Positions 9,156 through 17,858 are shown, numbered from the stretch's first letter. The stretch is 64,000 bases of DNA from an uncultured Pseudomonadota bacterium (GCA_937912125.1 CALDOK010000194.1:1-64000); one strand, 5' to 3'. Numbers and translations: made by a program. Notes: a model not told the origin generated them from the sequence alone.

Positions 9156-9935
9156 TTGAGCCAGAACCAGCAGACCATCTCTACCCTCGTCAGGGAAGCC
9201 GCCAAGACCGAGGCCAACTTCAAGACCATCCTGAACGAAGAGATGCTTGGTGATCAGCCGGAGCGGATCGAAGAATTCTTCGCCAAGCTCAACATCCCGC
9301 GCTCGACCAAGGCCGACGACACCCTCGTCGACGACCTGTCCCTGGGGGACCTGAGCAAGATCACGGTCACCACCTTCGAGGCCGAGGTCAAGGTCGCAGA
9401 CGGTATCCAGAAGTTCATGGACCGCCACATGCGCAAGCTCAAGTGGCACACCGCTCACCCAGCCGTCGAAGGCATGGCCAACTGCGTGCGCCTGTTCCGG
9501 GCCATGGGCGTGGTCACCGAGCTGCGCGTGCATCGCGTGCTCGCGCTGATGCACTCCAAGCAGCGCCTCACTGTCGAAGAGTGGGGCGCCGCGCGTGAGC
9601 TGCTCAACCGCGCCTACCGCGAGCTGCGCGAGGCCTCGGCCATCGTCTGCAGCCCCTGGATCGACGCGCTCTTCAGCCTCGACGCCCGGGACGAGGTGAT
9701 CGAACAGCTCACCCCCTTCTCCCAGGTGGTCGCCGGTCACGCCCAGGCCGTCCGCGAGCTCCGCGACAAGGTCGAAGAGCGGCGGGTCCTCATGGAGGTC
9801 AAGCCCGACGCCTACCCGGTGGTCAAGCCCCCTCGCTACTTCGGTGGCGACCTGCTGGACGTCGGCTCTTGGCGCCACTTCTGGGGCGAGCTCTCCGGCC
9901 ACGTCGACAGCCTGCGCAACAGCCTGGGGCTGTAG
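9156..9935 (+). CDS. Conserved-looking protein of unknown function (259 aa)
   Basis: A cytosolic-looking, probably all-helical protein starting at TTG 9156, preceded by GGAGAGGGAG. It has no signal peptide or membrane segment. The composition is balanced (Glu, Arg, Leu, Val) and the pattern suggests amphipathic helices throughout. Recognisable stretches such as DRHMRKLKWHTAHPAVEG and YFGGDLLDVGSWRHFWGEL do not match a family I know. It is transcribed away from metH and ends convergently with queE across a perfect palindrome. Function unknown. Confidence 0.75.
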   Translation: MSQNQQTISTLVREAAKTEANFKTILNEEMLGDQPERIEEFFAKLNIPRSTKADDTLVDDLSLGDLSKITVTTFEAEVKVADGIQKFMDRHMRKLKWHTAHPAVEGMANCVRLFRAMGVVTELRVHRVLALMHSKQRLTVEEWGAARELLNRAYRELREASAIVCSPWIDALFSLDARDEVIEQLTPFSQVVAGHAQAVRELRDKVEERRVLMEVKPDAYPVVKPPRYFGGDLLDVGSWRHFWGELSGHVDSLRNSLGL

Positions 9936-9950
9936 GCCCAGCGCCTCCCA

Positions 9951-9970
9951 GCCCCGCGAGCTCGCGGGGC
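9951..9970. terminator. Palindromic bidirectional terminator candidate
   Basis: A perfect 20-bp palindrome, CCCCGCGAG joined to CTCGCGGGG and extended by a G-C pair, lies in the 45-base gap between two convergent genes (9156 gene and queE). It can form the same GC-rich hairpin on either strand. There is no T-run on either side, so intrinsic termination would be weak or Rho-assisted. The position is what one expects of a shared terminator. Confidence 0.5.
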
Positions 9971-9980
9971 GGCAGTCTGA

Positions 9981-10661
9981 CTACACGCCCCGCAGCTCTG
10001 GCGGCCAGATGTGCTTGTGCAGCTGTAGCTGCAGGCGCGCTGCGGTGCGGTCGGCCACCATCCAGGCGGCCAGATCCTGCGCGGGCAGGCCGGGGCTGAT
10101 GGGGGAGAGCAGCACCGGCCACCGCTCCGGCAGCTGGTGCCGCTCCATGATGGCCAGCGCCCAGTCGTAGTCCGCACGGTCCGCCAGGACGATCTTGATC
10201 TCCGCGCTGGCGGGCAGGGCTGCCAGGTTGTCCCAGTGCATGCGGTGGACCTGCCCCGACCCGGGGGCCTTGAGGTCGAGGATGATGTGCACGCCGGCGG
10301 GCACCGGCCCGACGTCGTTGGCGCCGCTGGTCTCGAGCAGGACCCGGTAGCCCTGGTCGAGCATGGCCTCGAGCAGAGGAAGCGCGCCTTGCTGCTGGAG
10401 GGGTTCGCCGCCGGTCAGCTCCACAAGAGGCAGGCCAGCCACGGACAGCTCTTCGAGCACCTGGGGGATGCCCATGCTTCGGCCGGCGCTCGGTGACCAG
10501 GCCCAGGCCGTGTCGCACCAGCGGCAGCGCAGATCGCAGCCGGCCAGGCGAACGAAGCTGCACGGCAGGCCTGCGAAGCTGCTCTCGCCCTGGATGGAGG
10601 CGAAGATCTCGACCACCTGTAGGCGTGGCTCGGCGGAGTCCTGCTGAGGCATGGGGCCCAT
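9981..10661 (-). CDS. queE: 7-carboxy-7-deazaguanine synthase (radical SAM)
   Basis: This 226-residue radical SAM enzyme converts 6-carboxytetrahydropterin to 7-carboxy-7-deazaguanine in queuosine (7-deazaguanine) biosynthesis. The QueE signature is clear: SIQGES near residue 22, the three-Cys cluster C42-x3-C46-x2-C49 (CDLRCRWCDT) that binds 4Fe-4S, the ELTGGEPLQQ motif, and LETSG. Length fits the family. The start is ATG 10661 or the in-frame ATG 10652; neither has a strong ribosome site, suggesting translational coupling to the kinase gene, whose stop is 2 nt upstream. No other queuosine gene is nearby. Confidence 0.93.
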   Translation of the reverse strand: MGPMPQQDSAEPRLQVVEIFASIQGESSFAGLPCSFVRLAGCDLRCRWCDTAWAWSPSAGRSMGIPQVLEELSVAGLPLVELTGGEPLQQQGALPLLEAMLDQGYRVLLETSGANDVGPVPAGVHIILDLKAPGSGQVHRMHWDNLAALPASAEIKIVLADRADYDWALAIMERHQLPERWPVLLSPISPGLPAQDLAAWMVADRTAARLQLQLHKHIWPPELRGV

Positions 10662-10663
10662 GG

Positions 10664-12553
10664 CTAGTTGACGGCGACGCGGTGGGGGCGGAAGCCGGAG
10701 CCACTGTTGAGGTTGGCGAGGCCGGGCTCTTCGGCCACCGCCTTGATGTGGTACTCGAGGCCGCTGGCGTAGCCGGCGTCGAGCTTGACGCTGGCGCTGT
10801 AGCTGGCGCCTCGCAGCATCATCACCTTGGCTTGGTAGGCCTCGCCCGAGGCTGCGGGCCGATAGTACAGGGTGACCTTGTAGTGCCCGTCCGTGACCCG
10901 AGCCCCGATGTCGACGGTGCTGTTGGCCGCCACGACACTCAGGGGATTGTGGATCAGGGCTGGCTCGCTGGCCGGGGGTGGGGGCACCGCGGCGGCATCC
11001 GTGCTGGGCTCGGGCTGAGTGTGTACGGGGGGGGGCGGGTCCACGGGGAGCACCCTGGGCTCGGGCTGTGGGCGGACCGGCTGGGGAGCAGCGGGGGTGG
11101 GCTCCGGCTGCGGTTCGGCATCGGCGAGGGCGTCCTCGTCGGCGGGCCCCGCGCGGCCGTCGGGCTCGGGCTCGGGCTCGATCACGGGGGCCGGAGGGGG
11201 CTCGGGGCTGGGCACGGGCTGCGTGACCGGTGGAGCGGGGTCGGCGGGCGGGGAGGCTGGCCAGAAGCCCCAGCCAAGGAAGAGGGCGCCGCCTGCCACC
11301 ACCACGGCGGGGATGGCGATCACGGCCAAGCCCAGCAACAGGAGCAAGCCGGCGCGGCTGGGCTTGGGGGGCGTGTCGTAGAAGTCGGGTTCGGCCGGCA
11401 CCACGGCCTGGCGCACCGGCGGGCGCTCTTCGGGAGTCTTGGACCGGACGCTGGCCACCACACGATCCTCGAGCTCCCGCATGGAGGTGTCGCCGCCGAA
11501 GGCATCGAAGGTGTAGTTCTCGCGAGCGGGGGGAGGAGGCGTGCGGTCGGGCACCATGGTGGGCGTGGGATCGCCGTCGACCACCGCGTCGCCGTCCCTG
11601 GGCACACCCCCGCTGGGCTGGATGGTGTCTTGGGAGTCTCGATCTCGATCCGAGGGCGAGTCGGCCAGGGGCAGCGCCGATCCCGGACGAGACTGGTCCA
11701 GGGTCCAGGCCTGCACAACGGTGAGGGGCGGAGCGTCGGCCGGGACCTCGGGGAGCCGATCCCGGATGCGGCGGAGATCGGCGGACATGGCCGCCGTGTC
11801 GGGGTAGCGCTCCTCACGGTCGTAGCGGGTGGCCTTGCGGATGACCTCGGCCAAGGGCTCGGGCACGCGGGCGAGCATGGAAGAGTCCAGCTCGGCCGCG
11901 AACAGGTCCATGGGGGTCTCGTTGGTGACGCAGCTGTAGAGGGTGGCCGCCACCGAGTAGATGTCGGCGCGCACATCGACGCCCTTGGAGTCCGCGCGCT
12001 GCTCGGGCGCCATGAAGCCCCAGGTGCCCATGATGGCACCGGTCTTGGTGAGGTTGTCGCTGCTCTCTGCCAGCCGGGCGATGCCGAAGTCCGTGACCCG
12101 CACCTCACCGTCGGAGGTGAGCAAGACGTTGTGGGGCTTGATGTCCCGGTGGACGATGTTGCGGCTGTGGGAGACGGCCAGGCCCGCCAGCACGTGCAGG
12201 CAGACATCCAGGGCCTGGCGTGGCGGCAGGGGCCCTCGCTCCTCGAGGCGGTCCACCAAGCTGCCACCCTCGACCAGCTCCATGACGATGTAGACCCGGC
12301 TGCCCTCGGAGCCGACGTCGTAGACCCGGACGATGTTGCGATGCTCGAGCAGCGCCATGGTGCGCGCCTCGGCCTCGAAGCGCTGACGCAGGCGCTCCCG
12401 GTTGGCCAGGGCAGGCAGCAGCACCTTGATGGCCCGGGCCACCTGCAGGCGTGTGTCGAAGGCGCGGTAGACGGTAGCCATTCCGCCGGACCCGATCACT
12501 TCGATCAGGCGGTACCGTCCTTCGGCCAGGGTGGCGCTGGCTTCAGCCGACAA
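10664..12553 (-). CDS. Transmembrane Ser/Thr protein kinase (PknB-type)
   Basis: A 629-residue eukaryote-like kinase. I place the start at TTG 12553 because GGAGG lies 5 nt upstream; a GTG at 12607 would add 18 unstructured residues. The cytosolic kinase domain (about 14-275) has the glycine loop GSGGMA, Lys43 (AIKVL), HRD 135-137 with IKPHN, DFG 155-157 and MAPEQ. Residues about 280-400 form an acidic, Ser/Pro-rich juxtamembrane region. A single transmembrane helix (about 403-427) is followed by a long Pro/Glu linker and an extracytoplasmic C-terminal domain of about 100 residues (YKVTLYYRPA, LEYHIKAVA), probably a beta-sandwich sensor. No PASTA repeats are present. It is followed by queE with a 2-nt gap. 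Substrates are unknown; the PP2C phosphatase at 40,336 is a possible partner. Confidence 0.92.
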   Translation of the reverse strand: MSAEASATLAEGRYRLIEVIGSGGMATVYRAFDTRLQVARAIKVLLPALANRERLRQRFEAEARTMALLEHRNIVRVYDVGSEGSRVYIVMELVEGGSLVDRLEERGPLPPRQALDVCLHVLAGLAVSHSRNIVHRDIKPHNVLLTSDGEVRVTDFGIARLAESSDNLTKTGAIMGTWGFMAPEQRADSKGVDVRADIYSVAATLYSCVTNETPMDLFAAELDSSMLARVPEPLAEVIRKATRYDREERYPDTAAMSADLRRIRDRLPEVPADAPPLTVVQAWTLDQSRPGSALPLADSPSDRDRDSQDTIQPSGGVPRDGDAVVDGDPTPTMVPDRTPPPPARENYTFDAFGGDTSMRELEDRVVASVRSKTPEERPPVRQAVVPAEPDFYDTPPKPSRAGLLLLLGLAVIAIPAVVVAGGALFLGWGFWPASPPADPAPPVTQPVPSPEPPPAPVIEPEPEPDGRAGPADEDALADAEPQPEPTPAAPQPVRPQPEPRVLPVDPPPPVHTQPEPSTDAAAVPPPPASEPALIHNPLSVVAANSTVDIGARVTDGHYKVTLYYRPAASGEAYQAKVMMLRGASYSASVKLDAGYASGLEYHIKAVAEEPGLANLNSGSGFRPHRVAVN

Positions 12554-12750
12554 GCTCTCCTCCGGATGGCAGGAGTCCAAGCTACCACGGACGGCTCCCT
12601 GCGGCACCGCGCCATCCTGGGGGCTCCCGCTGTAGTTCCCGCTGGTATTCCCGCTCGTGCAGGGGCGCTCGAAGCGTTCGATGCACTTGCGTGTGCGCTG
12701 TCTCCATGGCTACGTGTCAAAGACACCACCACCCGCCCTCCGAGGTCACC

Positions 12751-13632
12751 ATGCGTTCCTTCTTGATCGTCACTGGCGCATTCCTGCTCTCCGGCTGCCC
12801 TGGCAGCGACAAGGATGGGGATGGGCTCACCCTGGCCGAAGAGGAAGAGCTGGGCACCTCCGACGACAAGGCCGACAGCGACGGCGACGGGCTGGACGAC
12901 GGTGATGAGCTGGACTTCGGCACCGACCCCACGGTGGTCGACAGTGACGAGGATGGGCTGAGCGACGGCGAAGAGTACGATCTCGGCACCGACGGCACCC
13001 TCGCGGACACCGACGGCGACGGCTACGGTGACTACTGGGAGAACCTCGAGGGCAGCGATCCCCTCGACCCCGAGGCTGGCATCTACGCCGGCGGCTGGCC
13101 CTACAACACCGACAAGGACGCCATCGCGGGCTCCGATCTGAGCTCCACCATCGTCCAAGGCGACGTCATCGGTCGCTTCGCGGGGCCCGACCAGTTCGGC
13201 GACACCGTGGAGCTGTACGACTTCGCCTACCAGGGCAAGTACATCCTGGTGGACGTCTCCACCTCCTGGTGCTCCTACTGCAAGGAGCTGTCCAAGCTCC
13301 TCACCCACCAGCCTTCCTACTTCGACGACTTCGGCTGGGGCCAGATGGTGGACTACGTCGATGACGGCACTGTCCAGTGGGTGACCATCCTGAGCGAGAA
13401 CGCCATGGGCGGCCCCCCCACCCAGAGCGTCGCGGCCACATGGGACAGCTCGTTCCCCCACGAGCTCATCCCCGTGCTCGCCGACGAGGCGCAGGTCATG
13501 CCGAACCATGTCAGCGTCTACGGCTTCCCCACCGTGCTGTTGCTTGACGAGACCATGACCGTGGTCCACTACAACCGCATGGACTACACCAGCTGCTTCG
13601 ACGAGATCATCCGCCTGGTGGAGGGGGGTTAG
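12751..13632 (+). CDS. Thioredoxin-fold lipoprotein with calcium-type repeats (Cys form)
   Basis: A 293-residue lipoprotein. ATG 12751 is chosen over an upstream in-frame ATG because GAGGT precedes it and the product begins with MRSFLIVTGAFLLSGC, lipidated at Cys16. Residues about 20-105 contain thrombospondin type-3/EF-hand-like Asp repeats (DKDGDGL, DSDGDGLDDGDE, DSDEDGLSDGEE, DTDGDG) expected to bind calcium. The rest is a thioredoxin-like domain with the redox pair C174-S-Y-C177 and the cis-Pro segment YGFPTVLLLD. It is probably an envelope disulfide oxidoreductase or reductase anchored to a membrane. It is the closest relative in the window of the UGA-containing lipoprotein at 3,247-3,912 and supplies the Cys counterpart of its Sec. 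It lies 10 nt before the next lipoprotein gene. Confidence 0.88.
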   Translation: MRSFLIVTGAFLLSGCPGSDKDGDGLTLAEEEELGTSDDKADSDGDGLDDGDELDFGTDPTVVDSDEDGLSDGEEYDLGTDGTLADTDGDGYGDYWENLEGSDPLDPEAGIYAGGWPYNTDKDAIAGSDLSSTIVQGDVIGRFAGPDQFGDTVELYDFAYQGKYILVDVSTSWCSYCKELSKLLTHQPSYFDDFGWGQMVDYVDDGTVQWVTILSENAMGGPPTQSVAATWDSSFPHELIPVLADEAQVMPNHVSVYGFPTVLLLDETMTVVHYNRMDYTSCFDEIIRLVEGG

Positions 13633-13642
13633 ATACCTCCCC

Positions 13643-14662
13643 ATGATCGCCGCGCTGCTGTTTCTGTTGGCCTGTAGCGAGCCGGGCCCTCTCCAGGGGC
13701 CCGCTTCGTTGGGCGTCGCCGTGGACCTAGGCGCGGCCGACGCCGTGGCCGCAGGGGATCTGGACGGCGATGGCGAGGACAGCCTGGTCCTGGTCCAGGG
13801 CAGCATCGCCCGGTGGGACGGCCACGAGCAGGATCTGGGGGCCCTGGCGCAGGTGGTGGCGCGGGGCGATGTCGATGCCGACGGGGTCGAGGAGATCCTG
13901 CTGGGCTGTGGCATGGGGCGGGGAATGCCCCGGGCCGCGGCTCAGGTCTGGCTCATCGATCGCGACGGAGCGCGCTCGATCTGGGAGCGTGACGGCGAGC
14001 GCAACCAGATCACCGAGCTGCGTGTCATCGACTCCGGCGCGTACATGGCGACGTTCGCCGATGGCAAGCAGGTCGAGGGCGGCTGGCTGCGCGCCGGGGC
14101 CGACGGGGCCTGGACCTTCGAACCGCAGCAGCTCGGCGCCCTTGCCACACGCCAGCTTCCCACGGCCCAGGGCGTGCTGGTCGGGCGCATCTATGGCGAC
14201 GAGCCTCGGTCGGACGGCGACCTCACCCTGCGCGTGGGCGAGAGCTCCACGGTGGTGCCCACCCTGCGGGGGGTGCGCTCCCTCTTGCTGGTCGATCTGG
14301 ACGACGAAGGGGGCCAGGAGCTGCTGGTTGGAGACGGCTGGCACTACCGCTACGGCACCGAGGGCGTCGCGCGGCTGCGCCTTCACCAGGGCGAGGGGTG
14401 GCAGCAGGCGCGCACCATCGCCTCTTTCGACGGCGAGTTCACCGTTCGGCAGATCCAGGCCATGGGCTCAGGCGCCGATGCCTGGTTGCTCGCCACCGGG
14501 TCCACCTGGGCGCATGTGCTGGTGCGCGACGGACTGGGCTGGCAGGATCTGCCTGTGGGCCAGATCGGCGAGGCGGGCGGTGCAGTGATCGCCACCCGTG
14601 GCGGCCAGGCGGGCGTGCTCATCAGCGGCGAGCCGGCACGCTGGTTCGCGCTGCACCGATAG
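13643..14662 (+). CDS. FG-GAP/VCBS-type repeat lipoprotein
   Basis: A 339-residue lipoprotein with signal peptide MIAALLFLLAC (Cys11 lipidated). The mature part shows repeats of the form GDLDGDGEDSLVLV, GDVDADGVEEILLG and VDLDDEGGQELLVG, the calcium-binding loops of FG-GAP/VCBS beta-propellers. A seven-bladed-propeller-like surface protein is likely. No catalytic motif is visible. A GGAGG run inside the end of the preceding gene can serve as ribosome site, and the spacing suggests co-transcription with the thioredoxin-like lipoprotein upstream. Confidence 0.8.
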   Translation: MIAALLFLLACSEPGPLQGPASLGVAVDLGAADAVAAGDLDGDGEDSLVLVQGSIARWDGHEQDLGALAQVVARGDVDADGVEEILLGCGMGRGMPRAAAQVWLIDRDGARSIWERDGERNQITELRVIDSGAYMATFADGKQVEGGWLRAGADGAWTFEPQQLGALATRQLPTAQGVLVGRIYGDEPRSDGDLTLRVGESSTVVPTLRGVRSLLLVDLDDEGGQELLVGDGWHYRYGTEGVARLRLHQGEGWQQARTIASFDGEFTVRQIQAMGSGADAWLLATGSTWAHVLVRDGLGWQDLPVGQIGEAGGAVIATRGGQAGVLISGEPARWFALHR

Positions 14663-14669
14663 GTCCGAC

Positions 14670-15140
14670 ATGCAGATGGTTCGCACCACCTCGCCGGAGC
14701 AGACCCGAGCCCTGGGAGAGCGCCTGGGTGCCGCTGCGTTTCCGGGCACGGTCATCGCCCTGGTGGGTGATCTGGGGGTGGGCAAGACCCTGCTGGCCCA
14801 GGGGGTCGGGCATGGGCTCGGCGTCCCCGGCCTGGTCACCAGCCCCACCTTCGTGCTGATGAGGGTGCACGACGGGGGGCGCTTGCCCCTGGTCCACGCT
14901 GACATCTACCGTCTCTGCGACGAGGACGAGGCCGAGCACGCGGGCCTGCCCGAGGCCCTGGCCTCCGGCGCCGTCGCGCTGGTGGAGTGGGCCGACCTGC
15001 TGCCCGGCCTGCTGCCAGACGATCACCTCCGGGTGGAGCTTCGCTGGCTCACGGGCTGCCCCGATCAGCGCGAGCTTCGGCTGATCGCGACCGGGCCCAC
15101 CCACGCGCCGCTCGAGGCGCTGATCCATGCCCCCAGCTGA
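14670..15140 (+). CDS. tsaE: tRNA threonylcarbamoyladenosine biosynthesis ATPase
   Basis: A 156-residue cytosolic P-loop ATPase that works with TsaB and TsaD to install t6A37 on ANN-decoding tRNAs. The Walker A motif GDLGVGKT is at residues 33-40, followed by the family signature TSPTFVLMRVH and HADIYRL; VALVEWAD is the Walker B-like segment. The start ATG 14670 (or 14676) is just after the FG-GAP gene; only a weak AGG precedes it, suggesting coupling. The 3' end overlaps comEA by 14 nt. Its partner tsaB lies in this window at 50,660. Confidence 0.93.
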   Translation: MQMVRTTSPEQTRALGERLGAAAFPGTVIALVGDLGVGKTLLAQGVGHGLGVPGLVTSPTFVLMRVHDGGRLPLVHADIYRLCDEDEAEHAGLPEALASGAVALVEWADLLPGLLPDDHLRVELRWLTGCPDQRELRLIATGPTHAPLEALIHAPS

Positions 15141-15789
15141 ACCGCGTGGAGCCTTCGGATCAGGGGGGCCCTCCCAGGCCCCGAGCGCGGCCTTCGGCGC
15201 TCGCCCGCGCAGCGCCGCGGATCTGGTGCGGCGTCTACGCGCTCTGGTGGTGTTGCTCCTGCTGGTGAGCTCGGGCCTGGTGCTCCGCGGCTTGTGGCAG
15301 GCCCGCGCGCCCGCCGCTCCCGGGATGCTGGTCGAGGTGCAGGGGGCGGTGCCTGATCCCGGCATCTACGAGCTTCCCGAGGGGGCCACCGTGCGGGACG
15401 CCTTCCTGGCGGCGGGGGCGGTGTCGGGGGCCATCACCGACCCGTTCGTGGACCTGCCCGTGCACCATGGCTACCGAGTGCTGCTGCTGCCTGGCGGCGC
15501 CGCGCGGGTCTGGCTGGCCGAGGACCGGCTGCTGGTGGGGCTCCCCGTGGATCCCAACACCGCGGACTCACTGCTGCTGCAGCAGCTGCCGGGCATCGGG
15601 CCCAGCAAGGCCCTGGCGATCATCGAGGACCGAAGGGCCCGCGGCCCCTTCGGCTCGGTGGACGAGCTGGTGCGCGTGTCCGGGATAGGCCAGCACACCG
15701 TCGACCGGCTGCGGCCCTATCTCGGCATCGATGGGATAGAAGGGCCCGAGCCCGTGCCCTTGGCGCCTGGGCAGGAGGCCGCGCCATGA
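15127..15789 (+). CDS. comEA: ComEA-family DNA-binding protein
   Basis: A 220-residue membrane-anchored protein. After a 35-residue cytosolic N-terminus comes one transmembrane helix (about 37-57). A SLBB-like domain follows (about 65-130; LVEVQGAVPDPGIYEL, VRDAFLAAGAV), then a C-terminal helix-hairpin-helix pair (about 138-200; VDPNTADSLLLQQLPGIG, DELVRVSGIG). This is the domain order of ComEA, which binds incoming double-stranded DNA at the envelope during natural transformation. Overlaps with tsaE (14 nt) and rnc (ATGA, 4 nt) indicate a single operon. No other competence gene is in the window. Confidence 0.9.
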   Translation: MPPAEPRGAFGSGGPSQAPSAAFGARPRSAADLVRRLRALVVLLLLVSSGLVLRGLWQARAPAAPGMLVEVQGAVPDPGIYELPEGATVRDAFLAAGAVSGAITDPFVDLPVHHGYRVLLLPGGAARVWLAEDRLLVGLPVDPNTADSLLLQQLPGIGPSKALAIIEDRRARGPFGSVDELVRVSGIGQHTVDRLRPYLGIDGIEGPEPVPLAPGQEAAP

Positions 15790-16553
15790 GTGGAGCCGAA
15801 CAACGCCAGCGCTTGCTCGACGAGCTGCAGCGACACCTGGGCTATCGATTCGTGGAGCCGGCCCTGCTGGAGCGGGCCCTCACCCACCGGAGTCGGGCGC
15901 ACGACGAGGGCCGGTACGACAGCGCAGGCGTCCTCGAGGACTACGAGCGCCTGGAGTTCCTGGGCGATGGGGTCCTCTATCTTGTGGTCACGGAGCATCT
16001 CTTCGGGACCCACCCCGGTGCGAGTGAGGGTGAGCTCACCCGGCGGCGGCGACACCTGGTCCAGGGCTCGGAGCAGGCGGTGCAGGCGCGAGCCTGGGGT
16101 CTGGCAGATCGCGCACTGTTGCTCATCGGGAACGTCACCGAGTGTCAGGCCGCTCGGGGTGAGGCCAAGCTGCTCGAGGACGCCTTCGAGGCTGTGATCG
16201 GAGCGATCTTCCTCGATGGGGGCTACGCTGCGGTCCAGCGGGTTCTGTTGCCCTGGATGAGCACGGCCGACCGCGATCAGCCCCCGCAGCTGTCCCCCAA
16301 GACCCGCCTGCAGGAGGCGGCGCAGTCCGGGTGGAAGCAGCTCCCTGTCTATGAGATCGTCGGCCGGGAGGGGCCGCCCCATGAGCCGGTGTTCCATGCC
16401 GAGGTCTCACTGATGCTGGGCAAGGATGCAGAGCCCGAGGTCTTGGGCCGCGGGCGGGGTGGCTCCATCAAGGTGGCGGAGGCCCTCGCGGCCGAGCAGG
16501 CCATGGACCACCTGGTGAAAGCCGGCCTAGTGCAGGCTGATGAAGTCGATTAG
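15786..16553 (+). CDS. rnc: Ribonuclease III
   Basis: A 255-residue double-strand-specific endoribonuclease for rRNA and mRNA processing. The catalytic domain carries the signature ERLEFLGDGVL (residues 54-64; usual form has A for G) and LLEDAFEAVIGAIFLDGGY with the second pair of metal-binding acidic residues. A dsRNA-binding domain follows (about 175-250; SPKTRLQEAAQ, PVYEIVGREGP, KVAEALAAEQAMDHL). The start overlaps the comEA stop by 4 nt. The 3' end overlaps the convergent gshA-like gene by 27 nt. Confidence 0.96.
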   Translation: MSGAEQRQRLLDELQRHLGYRFVEPALLERALTHRSRAHDEGRYDSAGVLEDYERLEFLGDGVLYLVVTEHLFGTHPGASEGELTRRRRHLVQGSEQAVQARAWGLADRALLLIGNVTECQAARGEAKLLEDAFEAVIGAIFLDGGYAAVQRVLLPWMSTADRDQPPQLSPKTRLQEAAQSGWKQLPVYEIVGREGPPHEPVFHAEVSLMLGKDAEPEVLGRGRGGSIKVAEALAAEQAMDHLVKAGLVQADEVD

Positions 16554-17858
16554 CGCCTCGGGTCGCGGGTCCCTGCGCCAGGCGTCGAGGATGTCCCTGG
16601 CGGGGCTGCGGCCGCTGCGGACCTGCGCGGCCACGGGGTCGAGCAGGGCTGTGGCCCCTGGCTCGTGGGCTTCGAGGCCCGCGTAAGCCAAGGCCACCAG
16701 ATCCTCGGCCCAGCTGGCGAAGCTGCGTCCCGCCTGGGCCTCCAGCCCCCGGCGCGCGGCGCGGTCCAAGAGATCGGCCGCGCTGCCGTGCGCGGCGAGC
16801 TCGGCGCCCAGCCGGATGCAGCCGTCCAGGGCGCCGTCATCGTAGAGCAGCCCGGTGTACAGGGCGCAGGCACCCAGGGCCAGGGGGGGCTGGACGCAGT
16901 CGATGCCCCGGACCTCGAGGGTGTGCTTGACCCGCAGCTCAGGGAAGACGCTGGTCTGGTGGAGCTCCCAGTCCTCCATGGTCGGGTGGTGGCCGTCGAA
17001 GCCACGCTCCATGAACTCTCCGAAGGTCCGCCCGTGCGCCGGCAGGTGCTCACCGGCGATGCGGACGAACATCATGGGGACCTGCAGCAGGTAGTCCAGC
17101 CAGCGCTCGTGGCTGTAGTCGCCCACGAGCCACTGCGGGATACCGCAGCGATCGGGATCGGTGCGGGTCCAGATGTGGGCCCGATAGGACTGGAAGCCGG
17201 TCTCTCGCCCCTGGCGCAGGGGGCTGTTGGCGAAGATGGCGGTGACCAGGGGGGCGATGCGCGCCACCGCCTGGACCTTGCGGGCGCAGTCGAGCTCGTC
17301 GGCGTAGTCGTAGTTGGCCTGCACCGCGCAGGTGGCCTTCATCATGTGGTGCGCCAGGTCGCCTTGCTTCGGCAGGTACTCGCGCATCACCGCGTAGCGG
17401 CTCTTGGGCACCCAGCTGATGGCCTCGATGGTCGTGATGGGGCTGTAGCCGCAGGCCACCCAGTGCACTGGACGATCCTCGGCGATGGCGAGCAGATCGT
17501 CGTTGAAGGCGCAGAGCTCGTCGCGGAGGGCCAACAGGCTGCGATGGGGAGAGCCTGACAGCTCCACCTGCCCCCCGGGCTCGAGGGTGACGCAGGGGCC
17601 CTGGAGGGTGGGGGAGGGCTTGCCGCACAGGCCGATGAGCTTGCTGTTCTCGCGCACCTCACGCCAGCCGTTGCGGGCGCCAAGGGCCGTGAGCAGATCC
17701 TGGATGCCGTGGGGCTCGAAGAAGCCGACGGGGCTGCCGTCGGGTCTGAGGGCCTGGCGCTCGAACTCACCTCCGACGAGCCACCGCTCGCTGGGCTGGC
17801 CATAGCCGTGGAACCGGTCGAGGAGCAGATCGCGAGTGAGGGGAGGCGTGGTGGTCAT
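16527..17858 (-). CDS. gshA: Glutamate-cysteine ligase, plant/alphaproteobacterial type
   Basis: A 443-residue ATP-dependent ligase making gamma-glutamylcysteine, the first step of glutathione synthesis. The start ATG 17858 gives MTTTPPLTRD and removes an unlikely Arg-rich extension. Family features: VGGEFERQAL (metal/ATP-binding Glu), SKLIGLCG, VTLEPGGQVELSGSP, TCAVQANYDYADE, NSPLRQGRETGFQSYRAHIW and HTLEVRGIDCVQPP, matching the GCS2/plant-type GshA family rather than the E. coli type. It is convergent with rnc and overlaps its last 27 nt. gshB is not in the window. Confidence 0.92.
   Translation of the reverse strand: MTTTPPLTRDLLLDRFHGYGQPSERWLVGGEFERQALRPDGSPVGFFEPHGIQDLLTALGARNGWREVRENSKLIGLCGKPSPTLQGPCVTLEPGGQVELSGSPHRSLLALRDELCAFNDDLLAIAEDRPVHWVACGYSPITTIEAISWVPKSRYAVMREYLPKQGDLAHHMMKATCAVQANYDYADELDCARKVQAVARIAPLVTAIFANSPLRQGRETGFQSYRAHIWTRTDPDRCGIPQWLVGDYSHERWLDYLLQVPMMFVRIAGEHLPAHGRTFGEFMERGFDGHHPTMEDWELHQTSVFPELRVKHTLEVRGIDCVQPPLALGACALYTGLLYDDGALDGCIRLGAELAAHGSAADLLDRAARRGLEAQAGRSFASWAEDLVALAYAGLEAHEPGATALLDPVAAQVRSGRSPARDILDAWRRDPRPEALIDFISLH

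Noticed and set aside
10493..12766. A 757-codon open frame opposite the Ser/Thr kinase gene
   Set aside because: It is the antisense of a clearly coding kinase. Its product is Gly/Arg/His-rich without domains. Long antisense frames are expected in GC-rich genomes. The same holds for the long frames opposite metH (7,140-9,056), hppA (30,435-32,681), secA (42,081-44,207) and the surface-protein gene (52,745-55,243).
14598..14669. Upstream extension of tsaE
   Set aside because: The frame is open upstream, but those codons lie inside the preceding lipoprotein gene and encode an Arg/Ser/Cys-rich stretch. ATG 14670 gives the normal TsaE length.
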